Origin: Sequoia sempervirens
Taxonomy: Eukaryota; Streptophyta; Pinopsida; Cupressales; Cupressaceae
DNA length: 64,000 bases
Direction: 5' to 3'
Assembly: GCA_007258455.2 (NCBI GenBank)
Contig: VDFB02270651.1
Location: 486,511,151 to 486,575,150, forward strand
Under the pieces are notes generated by a model. It was not told where the DNA came from. It ran no database searches and worked only from the letters and a program-made list of their open reading frames with translations. Positions 58,190 to 64,000 of this stretch are shown piece after piece (positions within the stretch are counted from its first letter, which is position 1; each line of letters starts with the position of its first letter). A program made the position numbers and the translations under genes.

Positions 58190-61100
58190 ACCTCGGGTCC
58201 ATGTCCCCAATGACTGCGATGGTGCTGGCATCTATGGTGTCTGTTGTGTATACTAGAATATCCACTGGGTCGGGTATGGAACATCATGGTAGTACACGGC
58301 CATCCAAAATCTTGCCTCCCTCGCATTCTCCTCCCACTCCGCAACCTGAACCTGAGCGGAATTCTGCTCTTGACAATATCTATCCCGATCCCTCATGATC
58401 ACCCTCCTCTCCTATTCCCAGGCCTCCTGGGATAGGCGTAACTGCGCCATCTGTGCCTGAACCTGATCCCTCATCTCCTCGGCAACACCTACCCTGGCCA
58501 TGGCTACATCCCTCTCCCCCTGTAACCCATAGGTATCTATCCCTATCACATCACTAACCTGCATTGACTGCCACCGAGCCACTACTGCATCCCGCTCTCC
58601 CTGCAGTGTCTGCATCTGTATCTATGTAGCATCTCTCTCCCTCTATGTAGCCTGTGATCGAGCCACCACTCCATCACTATCCCTCTAAAGCTCCTGAATC
58701 CTCAAAAATGCTGCATCTCACTCTCTCTGTAGTGTTGATAGCTCTAAGACTACCTCCTCTCTCCTCTGAAGGGACTGTATCTGTACCTCTTCCAACTCTC
58801 TCTCTCACTTTGCAGCACCTGAACTAGTGCCTATGCCACGTCCCTCTCCACCTCCACTACCTATACCTACGCCTGTGCTACATCTCTATCTGCTTGTATA
58901 ATACAGGCCTGCTCCCTCACCTATCTCTCTCTCTCCTACAACAACCCCATGTCTCCAACCGTCTGCTCCAAACAAACCACTCTATCCCATAGCTCATCTC
59001 ACTCCTGCCAAAGATCATCCACCTGCTGATACATGATATTTCATCCCCGCTGACTCCCCTCTGGCCTGCAATATAACGGTCTCCGCCTGTAGTCTGTCAC
59101 GGTCCCAACTGACAACAACTAACTCATCTTGTATCCCCTGTATGATAGCCTGCAATCCCTCTCTCTCCCTCCCCATCACCTCTACTTGTATGGATAAGAG
59201 GTCAACCATAATTATATGATCCCTTTGACCTACTACTGGTGTTCTCGATAGCTCGACTCTGAGTCTGATCACCTCTGCCTCTACTACCCTCAACCTCTGA
59301 TCTATACTTTGAAGCCTCTCCATAGTGTTTCTCGGCTGAACAATCAAATCTCCTGATGTAATGATAGGAACCACCGCCAATGGCTCTGCATCCCAAATAT
59401 CCATATCCAGCACATCTCCATCTATCTCCATAGCATCATCATCCCCCTTGCCCTCCCGCTCCTATTGAGCCTCCAAGTCCTCTACAGTAGGTCAGACCTG
59501 AACTCTTTGTAGCTGACCATGCCTCCCCACTCTCATCCATCTCCTCGGCTCTCCTCTCTCTGGCTACTCCTCACCCTCACTCTCCCCTATCTCTATAATA
59601 GGAAGCCCCTACCTTGTCACAATCTGCCCTCCCCTCTGTCGTCTCCTACTCTCCATCCTCCCTGCCTGACTCTTGGCCTCAGTCTCCTCTCGAACTCCAT
59701 CTTGTTGTCCTCCCCCTACCATCCCCTCCTACTTTGTCACGGTATGTACCCTCATCAGTTGTCTCCTACCCACTATCCTCTCTGGCTGACTCTTGGCCTC
59801 TCTCTCCTCCTGACCTCCATCCTATTGTCTCTCCTCTCCCTGCTCAGCTCATACCCTACCTCCTATGCCAGTCTGTTAAACAAATCCACCCTCCACTGTG
59901 TGTATCATCTCCACCTCTGACTCCTCCTATCCTCTCACATCCGACTCTTGACCTACCCCACCCTCCTGTCGTATTTCCTCTCTCCTCCATCTCCGCCCTA
60001 GCCCTCCTCCGCTGTCTCCTCCTCCTCCTCCTCACTGGCTGTCCCACAACCTCCATCCTCTCTCCTCTCCTCTATGTCTGTCCCCCCATCTCTCTAACCC
60101 CTTGGCGCTCATCCTCTAATCCAAATCCTATGGCTCCTACAATAGGAACTAGTGGTGTAATCCTCTCCCATCGATGGTTGCGCAACCACCGCTCATATCA
60201 TACTATCACTCCTACATCCCCCACTCCAACACATCTCCCAAGGTAGCATACCTGCACTGTCACTACCCACACCACTTTGGCTTCCCTCGGCCTAATCACA
60301 AGCCCCCATGGTCGCTCTCTAGTGAAACGACGAAACCTCCTCAGAGCACCCAGAATATCCTATGTTAGCCCAAACTGTCTCCCCACTCTATCTAGTCGAT
60401 GCATCTCCACTATGTGTGGTAGACTCCCAATCAGAACACACTGACTCAAAAAGTACCCTCTATGCCTCTCAGTCTACTCCCTCCACCCCTTGAAGTTTCA
60501 ATCCATATAAGGTTGCCATACTATGTCTCTCTTGCAAATCATCCATCATCCTCCTCCATACCTCCATATCTCCCAACCTCCTATGCTGCAAAATCTAGCG
60601 CCTGGCCTCTCCATACCCCCATGCCACTGGGTCTCTATCATCCACATCCCCCTCCCTCACAACAATTGGTCTTGTCACCATAATATGCTCCCATTCCCAC
60701 ACCTGCAGAAGGGTCATGTGTGTCAAACTCACTATATTCTGGTAGCAAATCATATGCATACCCCTGTACAAATGGGCTAGGACACAAGTACCCCACATGA
60801 TTTGTCCCTCACGGCACTCAACAATGTGTTGAATCACCTCCATAAACCTCAAACTGCAATACTACCTGCTATGATCTAGTAACAATATCTCACTAATGAG
60901 TCCACATAGAAATAAAGGCAGAGGTGGTACCCCCACTATCAAACATCTATCTAGATCCAACTGCGGACCCTATAAGGGCAGGTTCACGTGTCCAAATAAC
61001 ACCATCATAGTATGCTCTAACTCTGCCTCTCTCGACACCACATCACTAAGCGGTATCCCTGCTATAGGCAGCTTCAGGATGTGCCATACATCCTCCAGTG

Positions 61101-61260
61101 TCACAATCATCTCCCCCAATGGCAGACGAAATGTCGATGTCTCTAAGCTCCATCTCTCTATCAAGGCCATCAGCATCACTTGATGCGCCCTCATCACTAG
61201 CACCTCTAAAAATTTGAATAACCCTGCATGCTCTAAAGTCGCATGATCCATGCCGATCAT
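58190..61260 (-). pseudogene. Antisense plant mobile domain (PMD) gene of the Tat element, with coiled coil
   Basis: Read on the minus strand from ATG 61260. The PMD core is ALIERWSLETSTFRLPLGEM then IVTLEDVWHILKLPIAG. After two stops comes the second hallmark, CVLAHLYRGMHMI then LLQVWEWEHIMVTRP (about 60780-60660). Further on, after stops and one frame change, a long coiled coil follows (MERLQSIDQRLRVVEAEVIR at about 59326, then 59310-58410). PMD proteins are a plant family tied to transposons; some plant genomes also have host members involved in silencing. The gene is convergent with pol and lies between pol and the 3' LTR, as in other Tat elements. It is broken by many stops. Confidence 0.82.
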
Positions 61261-61439
61261 CGCTGCTACAGTTTTTTCAGTACCTCTGACTGTCGCTCAT
61301 GTGTCCGTACCTGCACAAAACCTTGCATCCACACCACATGATTATCAGTACACAATCTTCCTGGCCTTGGGACATATTTTACTTACCTCTTTACTTTTCT
61401 CTTCTCTCTTCATCCTCATATTTCCCCCAGCAGGGCGGT
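61261..61439. other. Upstream region of the antisense PMD gene
   Basis: Between the PMD start and GC array 2. Probably promoter or leader of the antisense gene; no box was recognised. Confidence 0.35.
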
Positions 61440-62050
61440 CTCTTCTTTTTGGCCTCCATTGGGGCGAGCTCGCCCCAGCTCAGGGAAGCTCCGCCCCCTC
61501 TCGGGGGAACTCCACCCCAACTCGGGGTGAGTCTGCCCCCCTACTGGGGCGACTCCGGCCCTTGCCAGGGCAACTCTGCCCCAGCTTGGGGCGTGTCCGC
61601 CCCTTGCCGGGGTGAGTCCACCCCAACTCAGGACGTGTCCACCCCCTGCCACCGCAGTGAGTCCACCCCAGTATGGGGCGTATTCACCCCTCTCGCCAGG
61701 GTGAGTCCGCCCTAGCATGGGGTGTATTCGCCCCTGTTGCTGGGGCGACTCTGCCCCAGCTCGGAGCATTCCCACCCCTCCCACTGAGGTGACACCACCC
61801 CAGCTTGAGGCGTATTCACCCCATCCGCCGGGGTGACTCTGCCCCAGCTCGAGGTGTGTCCACCCCTCCCACCGGGGTGACTCCACCCTAACTCAGGGCA
61901 CATTCACCCCTCCCGCCGGGGCAACTCTGCCCCAGCTCGGGGCGTGACGGCCCCTCCCACCGAGGTGACTTCACCCTAGCTCAGGGCATAACCGCCCCTC
62001 CTGCCAGGGCGACTCCACCCCAACCCAGGGCAGATACACCCCTCTATGCG
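61440..62050. repeat. GC-rich tandem array 2, unit about 58-62 bases
   Basis: About ten units of GGGGCGACTCYGCCCCAGCT followed by CGGGGCGTGTTCACCCCTCC. Each half unit is a GGGGC...GCCCC inverted repeat. The core differs from that of array 1 mainly by one base. The Gly/Trp/Ser-rich and Pro-rich open frames here are by-products. Confidence 0.85.
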
Positions 62051-62827
62051 ATGGCGCACCCTATTTCCCCCCCTCTCACATCCCCTTTAACTCTTTTTTT
62101 TTCCAACTACCTAAACTACCCATTTTTTTATTTCACCTCACCCACAAAACCTGCCTTTTACATTTTCATTAACTATTGTACAAACATGCTAAATGATTAA
62201 AATACATGGCACAATTTTTCTTACTCACTTGGCGGGGCACCGCGCGGTGAGTCCACCGTCTTCGCAACTTGTCCGCTCAGTGAATGATCTTAGTATCATA
62301 ATCCCGTAGCATCATTGCTTCGTCTCCTCTCCCTCTTCTCTCCTTTTTTTTTCTCAATTGCTACAGTCACAATGAGACAAGGTAATTCTTCAAATTACCT
62401 TTTAACCCTTCTTTTCCCCCCTTTTTCAAATAAAAGGTATTTTTTACCTTTTATTTAATTTTTTTCTCCCAACTAATCCCCTTCTTTCCCGGAGCCACCA
62501 TTTAGAAAACCGTACGTCCAATCAACTCCATTCAAAAATCAAAGTTGCTTAGTTTTTTGCCCTCTATCCAATGGTATCTTTCATTTCTTTCTATTGAGAA
62601 TTCATCCAGATCCCCCTTGTTTCTTCCCCAACCGCCCTCTCGAGGGGGCATACCTTATCATTTTCTTCCATCCATTTGAAGTAGGCACTGGGGCATCCCT
62701 CTCCTTTTTTCCCTCCTCTTGGATAGCTCATTCAACCTCTTTCACACTAGGGCATCAATCCCTACCACTTTCTTCATCACCGACATTTTATTTTTCTTCG
62801 AAACATTGTTATTTTAACAATATTTCG
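62051..62827. other. 3' internal region of the Tat element
   Basis: AT-rich, pyrimidine-rich DNA before the polypurine tract. No gene was seen; the short open frame near 62594 shows no recognisable domain. Confidence 0.5.
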
Positions 62828-62840
62828 AAAAGGGGCAAAA
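62828..62840 (+). other. Polypurine tract of the Tat element
   Basis: AAAAGGGGCAAAA directly before the TG of the 3' LTR. Confidence 0.75.
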
Positions 62841-64000
62841 TGTAGACACCCAAATTTAATAACTCCCATATGATCCAATTTACCTCTTTATTCATCAATT
62901 CTATCAATATTAATTTATTTAATTAATATTACACTTCCCACATAAGACTCTTAAAGTATTTAATTTAATAATTAAACACTTTATCTGGTGCCTTTCTCCT
63001 CTCTAAATTAAATAAATACACCAATTTATTTAATTTAGTCATTCTAATCTTTTGAATTAAAATTCTTCTTTTCTCCCTCCTTTTCACATCCTCCATAATC
63101 CATCTCTAATTTGAATTAATTTAATTAATTCATATTTAGGGTGTGCATCCTCTTAATCAAAGATTAATGTCACATCCTCCTACATTTGCCACTTGTCTCT
63201 AATCTTCCATTAATTAACATAATCAAGTATTTGCACAACTTTAATCAAATTCATTAGCCACTTTTGGCACCACATTTTAGTCAATCTTTCCATTTGTCTT
63301 TCTAGGCATTGACCCTCTTTCCTATGTGAATTTTTAATTCACTTTTATTCATCCTAGGTCTCTCTCCTCCCCATGTGAATTTTTAATTCACATTTTATCT
63401 TTCCAAGGCTTCTAGAACCTTTGACTTGTCACCTCATGCACATGTGACCAACTCCCACCTTTTTTGAGACCCTCTTTTATCCATTAGATTCTCCTATGAA
63501 TGTGAATTTTTAATTCATATTTATTTCCCCAACCACTTTCTCTTTTCCCATGGAGATTTTTGAGAAATTCTAAAATTCTTCAAATGTCATTTTCACTCCC
63601 ACTTGGGAACAAGAAGTTCCTTTTTGAGGAAATCTTCTCACTCCCCAAGGTACTTGGAAGGTACTTGTCCTTCCTCCACATCATGTACCTCCCTTCCACA
63701 TCATCTCACCCTTAGCCCTCTCACATTCCACATGTCAAAATGTGAGGGCTTGTGAGTCCTCAACTCACCTTAGCCCTTCATCTTGACTTTGTTGGATAAA
63801 TCCCAACCATTGAATTCTCTAGATAATTTAAGTTTCTCTATAAATACCCCATCCTCTAAGGCATTTGAGAGACTTAGCCATTTTGCAACTAAATGCTGCC
63901 ATTTTGTGCACTCATCTAGCCATCAATATTCATCCATTTGCATCTACATTCAAGAATATAGTTAAGACTTGCATTTATCCATATCAAAATCCATCAAAGA
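62841..64000 (+). repeat. 3' LTR of the Tat element (cut by window end)
   Basis: Starts TGTAGACACC and follows the 5' LTR for 1160 bases with about 38 differences by eye. TATA box at 63839-63846. About 190 further bases are expected beyond the window. Confidence 0.88.

Larger units (their letters stand above)
44428..64000 (+). mobile_element. Giant Tat-lineage Ty3/gypsy retrotransposon (3' LTR runs out of the window)
   Basis: The 5' LTR is 44428-45782 and the 3' LTR starts at 62841. The internal region is about 17 kb: primer site, GC-rich tandem array, long leader, gag, protease, RT, RNase H, second RNase H, integrase, an antisense plant mobile domain gene, a second GC-rich array and a polypurine tract. 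A second RNase H and an extra antisense gene behind pol are known features of the Tat lineage. LTRs differ at roughly 3-4 percent by eye. It is inserted in the element whose LTR is 43022-44285. The left target duplication is probably CTAAG (44423-44427); the right one is outside the window. Confidence 0.9.

Noticed and set aside
59519..60246. Ser/Leu/Pro-rich protein on the + strand
   Set aside because: It lies opposite the antisense PMD gene and reflects the complement of its Gly/Arg/Glu-rich codons; no domain was seen.
61299..61903. Pro-rich (+) and Gly/Trp/Ser-rich (-) proteins
   Set aside because: Both are translations of array 2 and its complement, with no start context or domain.
45862..62050. 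GC-rich tandem arrays as CRISPR arrays
   Set aside because: Units vary throughout, there are no unique spacers between constant repeats, and the context is a plant retrotransposon.
36500..64000. Further NSUN6-like exons (catalytic domain)
   Set aside because: No block like the S-adenosylmethionine site or the catalytic Cys motif was seen on the + strand; the rest probably lies beyond the window.

Overview
The window is nuclear DNA of a plant with a very large, retrotransposon-swollen genome. A gymnosperm, probably a conifer, is the best guess. The reasons are one host gene with a 20.7 kb intron, several nested, decayed Ty3/gypsy elements, a plant initiator-Met tRNA primer site, a plant subtilase fragment and a plant mobile domain gene. 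There is a 100-base assembly gap at 40137-40236. No rRNA, tRNA gene, CRISPR array or bacterial-type feature was seen.

Host gene. Two exons on the + strand (15158-15632 and 36352-36499) join in frame. They encode the N-terminal part and the PUA domain of an NSUN6-like RNA cytosine-5 methyltransferase. The first exon and all of the catalytic domain lie outside the window or were not recognised. Everything else looks like intron, intergenic or transposon sequence.

Layout. (1) 1-5.7 kb: repeat fragments, a 53-bp-arm hairpin and a broken subtilase fragment. (2) 5.8-11.3 kb: a decayed gene on the minus strand, globular domain plus coiled coil, behind repeat-rich upstream DNA. (3) 11.3-17.7 kb: quiet AT-rich DNA plus the first NSUN6-like exon. 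(4) 17682-31416: a chromodomain Ty3/gypsy element (chromovirus) with both LTRs, 5-bp target duplications, PBS and PPT. Inside its reverse transcriptase sits a 6462-bp unit (21440-27901). That unit has its own 5-bp duplication and TGTT...AACA ends, and carries a second, better preserved copy of the gene seen at 5.8-8.5 kb. (5) 31.4-36.3 kb: rest of the intron, with a GC-rich mosaic and tandem repeats. (6) 36.5-44.4 kb: intron or intergenic repeat fragments, the assembly gap, and a 5' LTR with PBS (43022-44299). (7) 44428 to past the window end: a giant Tat-lineage Ty3/gypsy element that cuts the previous one. It has a dual RNase H, an antisense plant mobile domain (PMD) gene behind pol, and two GC-rich tandem arrays, one at each end of its internal region.

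The most interesting thread is that all three antisense or LTR-borne accessory genes have the same plan: an N-terminal globular region followed by a long coiled coil. The Tat copy is clearly PMD. The other two are related to each other along their length and share only a short PMD-like pattern with it. They may be a distant PMD branch carried within a giant LTR.
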